From: Neoarius graeffei
Taxonomy: Eukaryota > Chordata > Actinopteri > Siluriformes > Ariidae
Length of the DNA stretch: 64,000 nt
Assembly (NCBI RefSeq): GCF_027579695.1
Contig: NC_083571.1
Span: 39,555,943 to 39,619,942 of the forward strand
Direction of reading: 5' to 3'
This document shows positions 31,351 through 41,608 of this stretch, piece by piece; within the stretch, counting starts at the first letter, position 1, and each line of letters begins with the position of its first letter. The notes below the pieces were generated by a model. It ran no database searches. It saw only the letters and a program-made list of their open reading frames with translations, and was not told the DNA's origin. The position numbers and the translations under genes were made by a program.

Positions 31351-32344
31351 AGGTGAGCCCAGAAGCATGATAGGTCTCAAATAGAACCACCAACATTTTG
31401 AGGGTCATCCAGTCAAGGTCAAAGTCACGTTGACCAAAAAGGTAAAAAAAAAAGCTCTGAGCTCAGACTGCAGGAGTGCTGCCTCAGAAAGACTCCTCCC
31501 ATAAACATGCTGATTAGATCACTATCTGCCTCATTTGCATCCACTGTGCTGTCAATGGATGGTTTCTTGGTTCGTTTAAATATGCAAAGAAAGGGGGTTT
31601 AGCCACTCCCACTTTTAAACCCGGACACTCGGCAAGTGGGGCGTGTGGTCATAAACCGCTCAGTGGCAAATGCAAGGGGCTGGTTTATAGTTGCACCAAC
31701 AAATAACAAACATCTTTGTCTTCAGTCCAGTCAATGAAAACGGAGAGTTATTATTTGGAAGGAACTTTTATAGACACACCTCAAGTACATAAGAGATCAC
31801 AGACATCGGAAATACACCACTGTGCAATTGAGTCGAGTTTGTACCATTGCAGCTTTCATATAGCCTACTTTTAGCTTTACAATTACCTTTTACCAACAGC
31901 CTTTTTAAAGGCTATATCCTATAGCCTTCCAGCACTGCTATTGCAGTAATAATTTAAACAGTCTTTTTAAAGACTATTTCAGCCCTCTTTTCTTGCTTTA
32001 AAACTCCATTTAAATCCTATCTTACCATCTCTCTTTCCTACTTGTCAACTTACTTTCTCCTTTGCCTACTTGTCAACCTACTTTTTCTCCTTTCTTTAAT
32101 CTTTCTCTTACTTTTTTCTGTCTTTCCTCCACCTTTTTTCTTCCATTAAAAATTGTAAGGTCCAACACCATATCACAGTTAATTATATTTTAACTTAATT
32201 ACATTAAGCATGGTTTGTAGATTGCTCATTTTAGCGGAGCTATGTCTGGTGCATGGTGGTAAGGTGCTAGCATTCTTAGCTAAGCAAGTCCCTTTGCTAC
32301 GTTCACACTTACAGCATAACAATCTTTTATTGGGTTAATAAACA
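31351..32344 (+). other. Last camk2d intron, no gene seen
   Basis: Low-complexity pyrimidine-rich stretch at about 31980-32150 (CTTTCTCC and CTTACTTT words). No coding frame or clear repeat ends. Confidence 0.4.
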
Positions 32345-32715
32345 TCCATCCATTATCTGTAGCCCCTTATCCTGTCCTACAGGGTCGCAGGCAAGCTGGA
32401 GCCTATCCCAGCTGACTACGGGCGAAAGGCGGGGTACACCCTGGACAAGTCGCCAGGTCATCGCAGGGCTGACACAGAGACAAACAACCATTCACACTCA
32501 CATTCACACCTACGGTCAATTTAGAGCCACCAGTTCACCTAACCTGCATGTCTTTGGACTGTGGGGGAAACCCACGCACCCAGAGGAAACCCACGCACCC
32601 ACGGGGAGAACATGCAAAATTCACACAGAAAGGCCCTCATTGGCCGCTGGGCTCGAACCCAGGTACCTTCTTGCTGTGAGGCGACAGTGCTAACCACTAC
32701 ACCACCGTGCCGCCC
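32345..32715 (-). mobile_element. tRNA-headed SINE (copy 5)
   Basis: Inverted copy with head CCGTGCCGCCC at right. It is flanked by the 13-base duplication GGGTTAATAAACA (32332-32344, 32716-32728). It has a (CATC)n-type tail. Confidence 0.92.
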
Positions 32716-34255
32716 GGGTTAATAAACAATATGGACAAATTTCCAATTCGTGAAAAAAGAGCTGGTCCCACTAATGCACCAGTTCCTAAAAAATCAAAAC
32801 TGCAAATATGACAAAAGTTATTTCCAATACGTTTTTTCTGTTACTGGCACACTGGAACCACGTCCGCAATGTGTCGTTTGTGCTGAGGTGCTTGCTAATG
32901 ACAGCATGAAACTGTGCAAATTAAAGAGGCATTTGGACACCAAGCACCCTGACATGAAAAACAAACTGATGGATTATTTCAAAAGAAAGCGTAATGCCCT
33001 TCATCTACAAAAGTCCACCATAACCAAACATACCACCATGTCTAGTCAGTGTCTCAAAGCTTCATGTGTGGTCTCCCAAAGAATAGCTAAACTTGGGAAG
33101 CCACATACTGTAGCCAAGACACTGATTTTGCCTGCAGCACAGGATATTTGCAGAATAATGCTGGGGGAAAGCGCCGCCGCTAAACTTAGTGACATTCCAC
33201 TATCCACTGACACTGTAGCTCGCAGGATCTCTGATTTGGCCAGTGATGTTAAGGAGCAATTGCCACAACTAGTTAGACAGAGTCCTTACTATGCATTGCA
33301 GTTAGATGAGTCAACTGATATTGCTGGGCAGGCTCAGGTGCTACGTAAGGTTTGTGAAAGACTAGGGGATTGAAGAGGATGTCTGTTTTGCCTTCCTCTT
33401 CAAACCCATACAACTTGGGAAGCAATCTTTCATCTGATTGACTCGTTTGTCAAAAATGCAGACTTGGTCTGGGAGAAGTGTGTTGGTATTTGTACCGATG
33501 GGGCGTGATCAGTGACAGGATGTGAGAGTGGCCTACTGACACGCCTTCAACAGGTAGCTCCATTTGCAAGATTGACTCATTGCATGATACATCGTGAGGC
33601 ACTTGCAGCTAAAAAAATGCCGATGCTCTTCCAGTCTGTGCTTCAACAGGCAGTTCAGATGATAAATTACATTAAGTCGTGTCCATTGAACTCATGGTTA
33701 TTTGGGGTCCTCTGTCAGGAAATGGGTTCTGGGCATGAACAGCTGCTCTTGCACACAGAGGTTCGCTGGCTTTCCAGAGGGAGAGTGTTACAGCGCTTGT
33801 ATGAGCTGCGAGAAGAGATGAAGTTGTTTTTGACCGAAAGCAATTCAGAACTGGCCAAGCACCTCCATGATTCCCTTTGGCTAGCTTCCTTGTCGTATTT
33901 GGTTGACATATTTGACAGACTGAATAGTTTGAATCTGTCTTTGCAAGGCCAAGATTCCAGTGTGTTGGTCCTTACTGACAGAGTGGATGCTTTCATCCAA
34001 AAACTTGTCCTCTGGCATGACTGCACAATCGTCGGAAATTGTGACGTTCCCCACCCTCGCAGGCTTCATCACTGAGGCACGCGACAGTGATTTCTCCTCT
34101 ATTTTTCAATCAGCTGCAGATTACCTGTCTGGGCTTAAGCAGCAGTTAGTTTCTTATTTCAAGGAGGACTACCTGTCATTTTCATGGGTTCGGGACCCAT
34201 TTGTTTGCACCGCAAACGATTTGTCACTGCAAATGCAAGAGCAGCTTATTGAGGT

Positions 34256-34733
34256 TGTTAGGGTTTTGCTGGGATTCGAACCTGGTTCGTTGGTGTGATA
34301 ATCCAGCAAACCCCCACTAGGCCACCAGGGGGATGACTCAAATGCAGAGGCGTGAGGCGGAAGTAGAAAAAGAATCAAAAGGTTTATTTAAACTATATAC
34401 ACTATATACAGGGCAAAACAAAAGACAAAAAAAAACCAAAGAGTATAATCCAAAAGAAAAGCAAAGTGCAAAAATACAAAAGCTAAGAAGATCAAAAAAC
34501 ACAGTACAAAGGAAACTGGAGATAAACATAACAGCACAAAGACTCCGTGACAAGAGGACTGAACTCAGGGGTATAAATAGACAAACTAATTAAGGACACA
34601 GGTGAAGATAATTAGGCAATTAACACAAACTCAAAACACAGGAACAGTGGCGGCCTCTAGAGGCCAAAATGAACACGACATGAAAAGGAAATAACAGCGG
34701 CCTCTAGAGGCCAAAACAGTCCTAGTCCTAACA
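34256..34733 (-). repeat. 3' LTR of the young chromovirus
   Basis: Ends TGTTAGGGTTTTGC and GTCCTAGTCCTAACA; the polypurine tract (complement of GGACCCCCCCCTCT) abuts it at 34734. It contains the palindromic GCGGCCTCTAGAGGCC twice. Confidence 0.96.
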
Positions 34734-34745
34734 GGACCCCCCCCT

Positions 34746-37700
34746 CTAGGAGCGTCTCCTGACGTTCCCAGGGCGATCCGGATGGGCCGAATGGAAGTCC
34801 CGACATAGTTCTTTATCAAGGACATCCCGAGCAGGAACCCAGCAGCGCTCCTCAGGACCATAGCCCTCCCAGTCCACCAGATATTGCAACCCGCCGCGGA
34901 CCCGGCGGGAGTCAAGCAGGCGATTCACAGTGAACACAGTCTGCCCCTGGAAGATGCGGGGGGGTGGGGGGTTCCTAGGGGCAGGGGCATACGTAGACGT
35001 CAGTACGGGCCGTAACAGGGAAACATGGAAAGTGGGGTTGATCCTCAGAGTCCGGGGCAACTGGAGCCGGTAGGAGACAGGGTTCACCCTGCGCACCACC
35101 TTGAAGGGGCCAATGTAGCGAGGAGCAAGCTTGCGGTTCTCCACCCGCAGTGGAAGGTCCTTAGTGGACAGCCAAACACGCTGCCCAGGGCGGAAAGCGT
35201 GTGCAGGTCTTCTATGGCGGTTGGCCTGAGTCTGGTTGGTTCTGGAGGTCTGTATGAGGGTCTTCCTGACCTTGCTCCAGGTCTTGCGACACCGTCTCAC
35301 ATATTGGTTGACCGAGGGCACCCCCGCGTCCTCCTCCTGGTCCGGGAACAGAGGTGGCTGGAACCCGAATTGGCACTGGAATGGCGACAGCTTGGTGGCC
35401 GATGACTGCAGGGTGTTGTGGGCGTACTCCGCCCATGGCAGCCAGGTGCTCCACGATGTCGGGTTATCCATAGCCAGGCCTCGCAGGGTGGTTTCCAGGT
35501 CCTGGTTGAGCCTCTCCGTCTGACCATTGGACTGTGGGTGAAATCCAGAGGAGAGGCTGGCAGTGGCTCCGATGACCTTGCAGAACCCGTGCCACACTCG
35601 GGAGGAGAACTGGGGCCCTCGGTCTGAGACGATGTCCTGTGGAAGACCAAAGACTCGGAAGACATGATTAAACAAAAGTTTCACAGTTTCAAGAGCAGAG
35701 GGGAGTTTGCACAGTGGTATGAAGCGGCAGGCCTTGGAGAATCTGTCAACTAAGACCAAAATGACCGTGTTACCTTGTGACTCAGGGAGACCCGTGATAA
35801 AGTCGACTGCCACGTGGGACCAGGGACGCCGGGGAATGGTCAGAGGATGCAGGAGACCCTGGGGACGCTGTCGTGGGTTCTTGGTTCTGGTGCAAACCTC
35901 ACAGGACAGGACAAATGACCTTACTTCCTTCTCCATGTTAGGCCACCAGAAGCGTCTTTTCAGGAAGTCCAGGGTCCTCCGAGCTCCCGGGTGGGCGGTG
36001 AGAGGGGAAGAGTGACCCCACTGGAGAACCTTGGCCCGGGCTTGATGTGGGACGTACAAGAGGCCTGGTGGCCCCGTCCCAGGACCGGGGTCCTGGCGTT
36101 GGGCTCGTCGGACAGCCTCCTCAATACCCCAGCGGACAGGGGCCACAATCCGGGACACAGGGATAATAGGCCCGACTTCATTCTCCCTGTTAGTGGCAGA
36201 GAACAGTCTGGACAGTGCGTCAGGTTTGGTGTTCTTGGAGCCGGGGCGGTATGAGAGGGTGAAGTCAAACCGACTGAAAAACAGGGCCCACCTAGCCTGT
36301 CGAGGGTTCAGTCTCTTGGCTTGCTGGAGGTACTCCAGGTTCTTGTGGTCAGTCCAAACCAGGAATGGATGTTGTGCTCCCTCCAGCCAGTGCCTCCACT
36401 CCTCAAGGGCCAGTTTGACCGCTAGCAGTTCTCGATCCCCCACATCGTACCGGGACTCAGCAGGACTTAGGCGGTGGGAGAAGTAAGCGCAGGGGTGCAG
36501 CTTTCCTTCCGAACGTTGAGAGAGCACCGCGCCGACGCCACTGTCCGAGGCGTCCACCTCCACGATGAATGGTTGGGAGGTGTCCGGGAGAACCAGAATG
36601 GGTGCCGTGCAGAAGCGGTCCTTGAGGTCTTTGAACGCCTTTTCTGCCTGAGGAGACCAGCCATAAGATCCACCTGTCCCTTTGGTGAGGTCTGACATGG
36701 GTGCTGCCACAGAACTGAAGTTCCTGATGAACTTGCGGTAGAAGTTAGCGAATCCTAAGAACCGCTGAACCTCCTTAACGGACTTGGGAGTAGGCCAATC
36801 CCGGACGGCCAGGGTCTTGGCAGGGTCCATTTGGAGTTGGCCTGTCCGTACAATAAATCCCAGAAAGGAGACCTCGGGAACATGAAATTCGCATTTCTGG
36901 GCCTTGGCGAACAGATTGTTCTGTAGCAGCCTCTGGAGAACCTGGCGGACATGGTGGCGGTGCTCCTGCACAGTCTTGGAAAAGATAAGGATGTCGTCGA
37001 GGTAGACAAAAACGTATAGGTTAATCATGTCCCTTAAGACGTCGTTGATTAGGGCCTGAAAAACAGCTGGTGCGTTGGTGAGTCCAAAGGGCATCACCTG
37101 GTATTCGTAGTGCCCAGACGGGGTGTTAAAGGCAGTCTTCCACTCGTCTCCCTGTCGGATACGGATGAGGTGGTATGCGTTCCGTAGGTCCAACTTGGTG
37201 AAGACGGTGGCGCCTTGGAGCAGGTCGAAAGCTGTGGACATCAGCGGAAGGGGATATCGGTTGCGCACAGTGATCTTATTCAGGCCCCTGTAATCAATAC
37301 ATGGTCGGAGCCCCCCATCCTTCTTGCCGACAAAGAAGAAGCCGGCTCCAGCAGGTGAAGTGGAGGGTCGAATAAACCCAGAGACCAGGGCATCTTTGAG
37401 GTATTCCTCCATGGCCTTGCGTTCTGGCTGAGAGAGTGAAAACAGTCTGCCACGAGGAGGGGTAGTCCCAGGGAGCAAGTCGATGGCACAGTCGTACGCC
37501 CGGTGCGGAGGAAGAACGGCGGCCCTGCTCTTGCTGAATACCTCCTTGAGATCCCAGTACTCTGTGGGAACTTGAGATAACTCGGTGAGATCAGGGGGCT
37601 CGGCAGGAGACACAGGAGAGCTAGAGAGCAGACAAGAGGCATGGCATGCAGGGCCCCATTCCACAACCTGGCTTGTTACCCAGTCTATGCGAGGGTTGTG

Positions 37701-38141
37701 GCGAGTAAGCCAAGGAAGGCCTAGAATAACTGGGAACTCAGGTGAATGAATCAGGTGCAGGGATATTTCTTCCTTGTGACCTTGAGACTGGAGGAAAACT
37801 GGAGAAGTAACTTGGGTGACTCTTCCATCACCTAACGCTTGGCCATCGAGGGCAGACACAGACAGTGGGACTTCAAGAGGTGCAGTCGGAATATTGATGC
37901 TTTGGGCGAAGTGAATATCCATAAAGTTCCCAGCCGCCCCTGAGTCTATCAAAGCTTGACAAGAGTGGACAGACTCACCCCAGGAGATGGAGACCGGGAT
38001 GTAGATTCCTTGGCCAGGGAGTCCGGGAGAGAGGGTAGGCCCCGTCACAACCCTCCCTCGGCTGGACGGGGCGGTCCTTTTCCCAAGAGTTCGGGACATG
38101 ATGCTCGGAAGTGACCAGGCTTGCCACAGTAGATGCAGCAC
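34746..38141 (-). CDS. Chromovirus pol: protease, RT, RNase H, integrase, chromodomain
   Basis: 1131 codons without a stop. Order: retropepsin ([15 protein letters not shown], residue about 62), reverse transcriptase ([34 protein letters not shown], active site [10 protein letters not shown]), RNase H ([33 protein letters not shown]), integrase ([12 protein letters not shown]...CEVCTRTK zinc motif; D in [10 protein letters not shown] in [10 protein letters not shown] and E in NGQTERL, the last two 35 apart), and a chromodomain ([17 protein letters not shown]) at the C-terminus. It probably follows gag by a -1 frameshift in the 97-base overlap. The chromodomain places it with sushi-ichi-like vertebrate chromoviruses. 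Confidence 0.95.
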   Translation of the reverse strand: MLHLLWQAWSLPSIMSRTLGKRTAPSSRGRVVTGPTLSPGLPGQGIYIPVSISWGESVHSCQALIDSGAAGNFMDIHFAQSINIPTAPLEVPLSVSALDGQALGDGRVTQVTSPVFLQSQGHKEEISLHLIHSPEFPVILGLPWLTRHNPRIDWVTSQVVEWGPACHASCLLSSSPVSPAEPPDLTELSQVPTEYWDLKEVFSKSRAAVLPPHRAYDCAIDLLPGTTPPRGRLFSLSQPERKAMEEYLKDALVSGFIRPSTSPAGAGFFFVGKKDGGLRPCIDYRGLNKITVRNRYPLPLMSTAFDLLQGATVFTKLDLRNAYHLIRIRQGDEWKTAFNTPSGHYEYQVMPFGLTNAPAVFQALINDVLRDMINLYVFVYLDDILIFSKTVQEHRHHVRQVLQRLLQNNLFAKAQKCEFHVPEVSFLGFIVRTGQLQMDPAKTLAVRDWPTPKSVKEVQRFLGFANFYRKFIRNFSSVAAPMSDLTKGTGGSYGWSPQAEKAFKDLKDRFCTAPILVLPDTSQPFIVEVDASDSGVGAVLSQRSEGKLHPCAYFSHRLSPAESRYDVGDRELLAVKLALEEWRHWLEGAQHPFLVWTDHKNLEYLQQAKRLNPRQARWALFFSRFDFTLSYRPGSKNTKPDALSRLFSATNRENEVGPIIPVSRIVAPVRWGIEEAVRRAQRQDPGPGTGPPGLLYVPHQARAKVLQWGHSSPLTAHPGARRTLDFLKRRFWWPNMEKEVRSFVLSCEVCTRTKNPRQRPQGLLHPLTIPRRPWSHVAVDFITGLPESQGNTVILVLVDRFSKACRFIPLCKLPSALETVKLLFNHVFRVFGLPQDIVSDRGPQFSSRVWHGFCKVIGATASLSSGFHPQSNGQTERLNQDLETTLRGLAMDNPTSWSTWLPWAEYAHNTLQSSATKLSPFQCQFGFQPPLFPDQEEDAGVPSVNQYVRRCRKTWSKVRKTLIQTSRTNQTQANRHRRPAHAFRPGQRVWLSTKDLPLRVENRKLAPRYIGPFKVVRRVNPVSYRLQLPRTLRINPTFHVSLLRPVLTSTYAPAPRNPPPPRIFQGQTVFTVNRLLDSRRVRGGLQYLVDWEGYGPEERCWVPARDVLDKELCRDFHSAHPDRPGNVRRRS

Positions 38142-39064
38142 TTGTCCCTCCTTCTGCGCTCCCTCTCAGATGCGGAGAGGCGAGTACGACCCACTTGCAT
38201 GGGTTCTGGACAGTCACTGAAGGAGGTAGACGGTCTCCAGGTAGAGGTAGGGAGGCTGGGGGGGCTCAAGGCTTGGTGGCGTTCTCTCATCCTGTTGTCC
38301 AGACGAATAGCATGTGAGATGAGGGTTTCGAGGTCACTTGGGCATCCAATAGAGGCCAGACCGTCCTTGATGGGGTCAGACAGACCATGGTGGAAGGCTG
38401 ACACCAGGGCAGTCTCGTTCCATCCACTTACTGCTGCGAGTGTTCGGAACGAGATGGCGTAATCTGCGACGCTTCCTCCTTGCCGGATGGACATGAGCTT
38501 TCGGGCTGCGTCGGTACTGATGTCTGCCTGATCGAAGACCCGAAGCATCTCTTCAGAAAACAGCTGGAAATCAAAGCACTCAGGTCCCTGTCTTTGCCAG
38601 ATAGCAGTAGCCCAGGCTCGCGCCTTACCAGCTAATAAGGTGATCACAAAGGCAATCTTGCGGCGATCCGTAGTGTAGGTGGTAGGCTGAAGCTCAAAGG
38701 TGAGTTGACACTGGGTAAGGAACTCTCGGCACTCACTGTGCTTGCCGTCATACCTCTGTGGTGCAGGAAGGCTGGGTTCGCGAGGTGAAGAAGGCAGCAT
38801 TGCAGGAGGCACTGGAGCAGGAGTGGGAGCTGGATCAGGAGCAGGAACTGGATCAGGAGCAGGAGATGCAGGCAGAGATGTCAGCTGTGCCAGGGTTTTC
38901 CCAATTTGCTGAAGCAGCTCCTCGTGGCGAGCGAGGGCCTCACGTTGGCTGGTGAGCGTACGTCCATGAGCGTCCATGGTCGCTCCGAAGCGTGTCAAAG
39001 CTGCCATAATTCCCTGAAGGTTGGCCGGGTAGATAGTTGAAGCAGCCTCTGCTGAGTCGGTCAT
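38045..39064 (-). CDS. Chromovirus gag
   Basis: 339 codons from [18 protein letters not shown]. An N-terminal coiled stretch ([20 protein letters not shown]) is followed by a Pro/Ala/Asp-rich linker ([15 protein letters not shown]) and the capsid core ([32 protein letters not shown]). A single CCHC knuckle, [15 protein letters not shown], lies before the end. The Met is 14 bases inside the 5' LTR end. The pol frame is -1 relative to gag, overlapping at 38045-38141. This gag family is the source of several domesticated mammalian genes (Mart/PEG10 type). Confidence 0.93.
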   Translation of the reverse strand: MTDSAEAASTIYPANLQGIMAALTRFGATMDAHGRTLTSQREALARHEELLQQIGKTLAQLTSLPASPAPDPVPAPDPAPTPAPVPPAMLPSSPREPSLPAPQRYDGKHSECREFLTQCQLTFELQPTTYTTDRRKIAFVITLLAGKARAWATAIWQRQGPECFDFQLFSEEMLRVFDQADISTDAARKLMSIRQGGSVADYAISFRTLAAVSGWNETALVSAFHHGLSDPIKDGLASIGCPSDLETLISHAIRLDNRMRERHQALSPPSLPTSTWRPSTSFSDCPEPMQVGRTRLSASERERRRRDKCCIYCGKPGHFRASCPELLGKGPPRPAEGGL

Positions 39065-39065
39065 G

Positions 39066-39076
39066 ACGGAGTCTTT
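39066..39076 (-). promoter_or_regulatory. Self-priming primer-binding site of the young chromovirus
   Basis: One base inside the 5' LTR the - strand reads AAAGACTCCGT, not a TGG-type tRNA site. The LTR itself carries ACGGAGTCTTT on the - strand (39370 down to 39360), starting about 31 bases after the TATA box, so the predicted RNA 5' end is complementary to the primer site over 11 bases. This is the arrangement of Tf1/sushi-group self-priming. Confidence 0.8.
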
Positions 39077-39077
39077 C

Positions 39078-39555
39078 TGTTAGGGTTTTGCTGGGATTCG
39101 AACCTGGTTCGTTGGTGTGATAATCCAGCAAACCCCCACTAGGCCACCAGGGGGATGACTCAAATGCAGAGGCGTGAGGCGGAAGTAGAAAAAGAATCAA
39201 AAGGTTTATTTAAACTATATACACTATATACAGGGCAAAACAAAAGACAAAAAAAAACCAAAGAGTATAATCCAAAAGAAAAGCAAAGTGCAAAAATACA
39301 AAAGCTAAGAAGATCAAAAAACACAGTACAAAGGAAACTGGAGATAAACATAACAGCACAAAGACTCCGTGACAAGAGGACTGAACTCAGGGGTATAAAT
39401 AGACAAACTAATTAAGGACACAGGTGAAGATAATTAGGCAATTAACACAAACTCAAAACACAGGAACAGTGGCGGCCTCTAGAGGCCAAAATGAACACGA
39501 CATGAAAAGGAAATAACAGCGGCCTCTAGAGGCCAAAACAGTCCTAGTCCTAACA
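39078..39555 (-). repeat. 5' LTR of the young chromovirus
   Basis: Identical to 34256-34733 in my reading. A TATA box (- strand TATTTATA, 39401 down to 39394) and a predicted start near 39370 lie inside. Confidence 0.96.
39394..39401 (-). promoter_or_regulatory. TATA box of the young chromovirus LTR
   Basis: - strand TATTTATA followed by CCCC. A start about 31 bases downstream (near 39370) would begin the RNA with ACGGAGTCTTT, which matches the self-priming model. Confidence 0.65.
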
Positions 39556-39842
39556 GAGGTGAAGAGTGACAGCAGGCTGAAGCACCTTTTTAGCACCTGT
39601 TCTCTTACATCCCTTCTGGGTAACACCGATGCAGGGGTACTCCCAGCTCTGTGACGTTGCCTGAAAAATTCTCCTACCTTTTGCGTCAACATACTTGTGT
39701 GAGGCAGGTTTTACAAAACTGACCGTGCTCAAAAGTACCGCAATCACGCACAGATTGAGGATGACCTGAGGCTGTGTTTAACTAAAATTGAGCTGAGAAT
39801 TCGAGAACTCTGCCAAACAAAGCAGGCTCATGTGTCACACTG

Positions 39843-41608
39843 AGACATTCGTTAACACTATCTCCGGTACTCTGATAGAGTTTGTTTGTTCGTTCATGTG
39901 TTTGTTTGTTAGCAGCTTTACAGAAAAAAATGTACGGACGGATTTTCATGAAAATTTTACGAGATATGTGTCTTGGCCCACTGAAGAACTTAAATTTTGG
40001 AGGTGATCCGGAACCGTGTCTGGATCCAGAAATTTTTAAAAGAATATAGGGCAAAATTGAACATTTTCAGTCTCGGACTGTGTTGTCTAACATTGTAATA
40101 CAATAATACACAACAATAAAAAAACAGCCCAATAATTATAATAATAATAAGAGCTTATCTATCTTTTTTCGGGGGGGGGGCTCAAAGTGCACTTGCTACA
40201 GTCAGGGGGGGCCCAGATCGCAAATGTTTGAGAACCCCTGGACTAGACTAGAGAAATCGCTTTCAGACATGTTTATGCTTATTACGGCAGAGGTCTCAAA
40301 AGTAGCCAGTCAGCGGCGGCAATAGACGGCGGCAAATCCTACTACAGACAGCAATTTGCCACCGTCTATTTTTCACTGAGTAACAAAAAATATTTTTGTT
40401 TACACATCTGTACAAAACTGAGCAGCGTGCAATGTGAAACTAGGTTTCATTCAACTAAATAATGGCCAGGGTTCCCGCTCGCGCTCGTCACACTTGTCAC
40501 TGATGAACATAATCCACCAGTGATGAAGAGAAAATTACTAGCAGCCGTCATGGTGACGAATGTGTGTCATCATTATCATAAGTCATCTTTTATAGAAATC
40601 CCTCAGTTTGCTGAAATCCAACCCCAGTGAAGAGACTTTGGGAAGCCAGAGTGTAAACAACGAGCACGTGCTTGTGACCAATAAAAATTAACTACACATA
40701 ATGACCACATGAGCGCCAAGCTTTTGACCAATCACAGTGCATCTTAATCGGCCTGGTGTGGGGTTGTAATCATCTCTGTGGGATCCAAGCAATGCCTGGA
40801 GCTAAGGTGCTTCCAACACTGGAGAATAGGCTTCAATGGCTTTCCAGAATAGTTAGGTAACAGTGAGTCATGCACAGTCTAAACTGCCGTTTGTTTGTTT
40901 TTGTTTTTTTGCGAGCTTCTTCAAGCACTGAAGATGATTTAAGGGCCGAAACAGGCACAGGAGAGACACACTCAGAGCCCCGACTGTCCCCAAGCACATC
41001 GGGCAGTGTCAGTAATACAGGGGTCAGTTTAAAAAAAAAAAAGCACCCCTAAACTGAAAGCGCTATCAGCCAACAAGCAACCTAAGTGAGCTCTGTTTCT
41101 GGGTTCTAGCCCCCGGGTATTTTCACCCTCAAAAAAGTTAAGAGATTAATAGAAAACAACTGACTTGGATGTCATCTGGGATTTTGAATGTTGTAATATA
41201 ATAATGTAGTTTAGAATGTGTGTCTTTGTGATCCTAAAGGAGAGAGATGTGAGTGAGAAATTATATTTTTATTAAATTGACGATTAATTTTACTAGTCAC
41301 ATTAAGTCAGTGGACACACACCTCAGTTTCCTGAGACATTATGGTTGTTGATGATAATAATAAAGAGTCAGAAACTGAAGTGAATGACAAATTTAAAAAG
41401 AGCAGTGCAAAAATCAGCGATAAAGATGTCATAATCTGTGAATGTGTGTGGGTAATAATATTTATTGTAAAGTTAGATATAACTTCCACAACCTATCTAT
41501 GCCAATCACCCTTAAAAATACAAGCCTCAGGAAAACTGGACTGAGCCCCAAACAGACTCTATTTTGCTGTTTACAATAAATTGGAAATTCCTCCCTCAAA
41601 GCCTTGAA
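39843..41608 (+). other. Last camk2d intron: old repeat fragments, no gene seen
   Basis: 39880-40060 resembles a common teleost repeat (GTTTGTTAGCAGC...GGATTTTCATGAAAATTTTA); a similar piece is at 26130-26200. At about 40190-40246 GCAAATGTTTGAGAACCCCTG looks like an hAT terminal repeat (inverse CAGGGGTTCTCAAAC) without a visible partner. 40250-41600 has no clear content. Confidence 0.45.

Larger units (their letters stand above)
34256..39555 (-). mobile_element. Young full-length chromovirus (Ty3/gypsy) with identical LTRs
   Basis: 478-bp LTRs (34256-34733, 39078-39555), TGTTAG...CTAACA, show no difference in my base-by-base comparison. The 5-base duplication GAGGT flanks the element (34251-34255, 39556-39560). 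Open gag (339 codons) and pol (1131 codons) overlap in different frames. A self-priming-type primer site and a TATA-driven start are visible. All catalytic motifs are present. It looks like a recent, potentially active insertion. Confidence 0.96.
32717..39842 (+). pseudogene. Broken hAT transposase (ZBED5/FAM200-like), interrupted by a chromovirus
   Basis: A BED-type zinc finger (CVVCAEVLANDSMK...KRHLDTKH), YYALQLDESTDIAGQAQ, LLTRLQQVAPFARLTHCMIHRE, and LLLHTEVRWLSRGRVLQRLY are recognisable in frames at 32750-33373 and 33512-34075. The C-terminal dimerisation motif (TYLCEAGFTKL-like, near 39680-39760) and a stop lie beyond the retrotransposon at 34256-39555. Several stops (for example at 33372 and 33509) and frameshifts show it was dead; the young retrotransposon then split it. 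Outer ends were not defined. Confidence 0.8.

Noticed and set aside
35025..38955. Numerous + strand frames opposite the young chromovirus
   Set aside because: Shadows of the GC-rich pol and gag genes on the other strand; none shows a domain.
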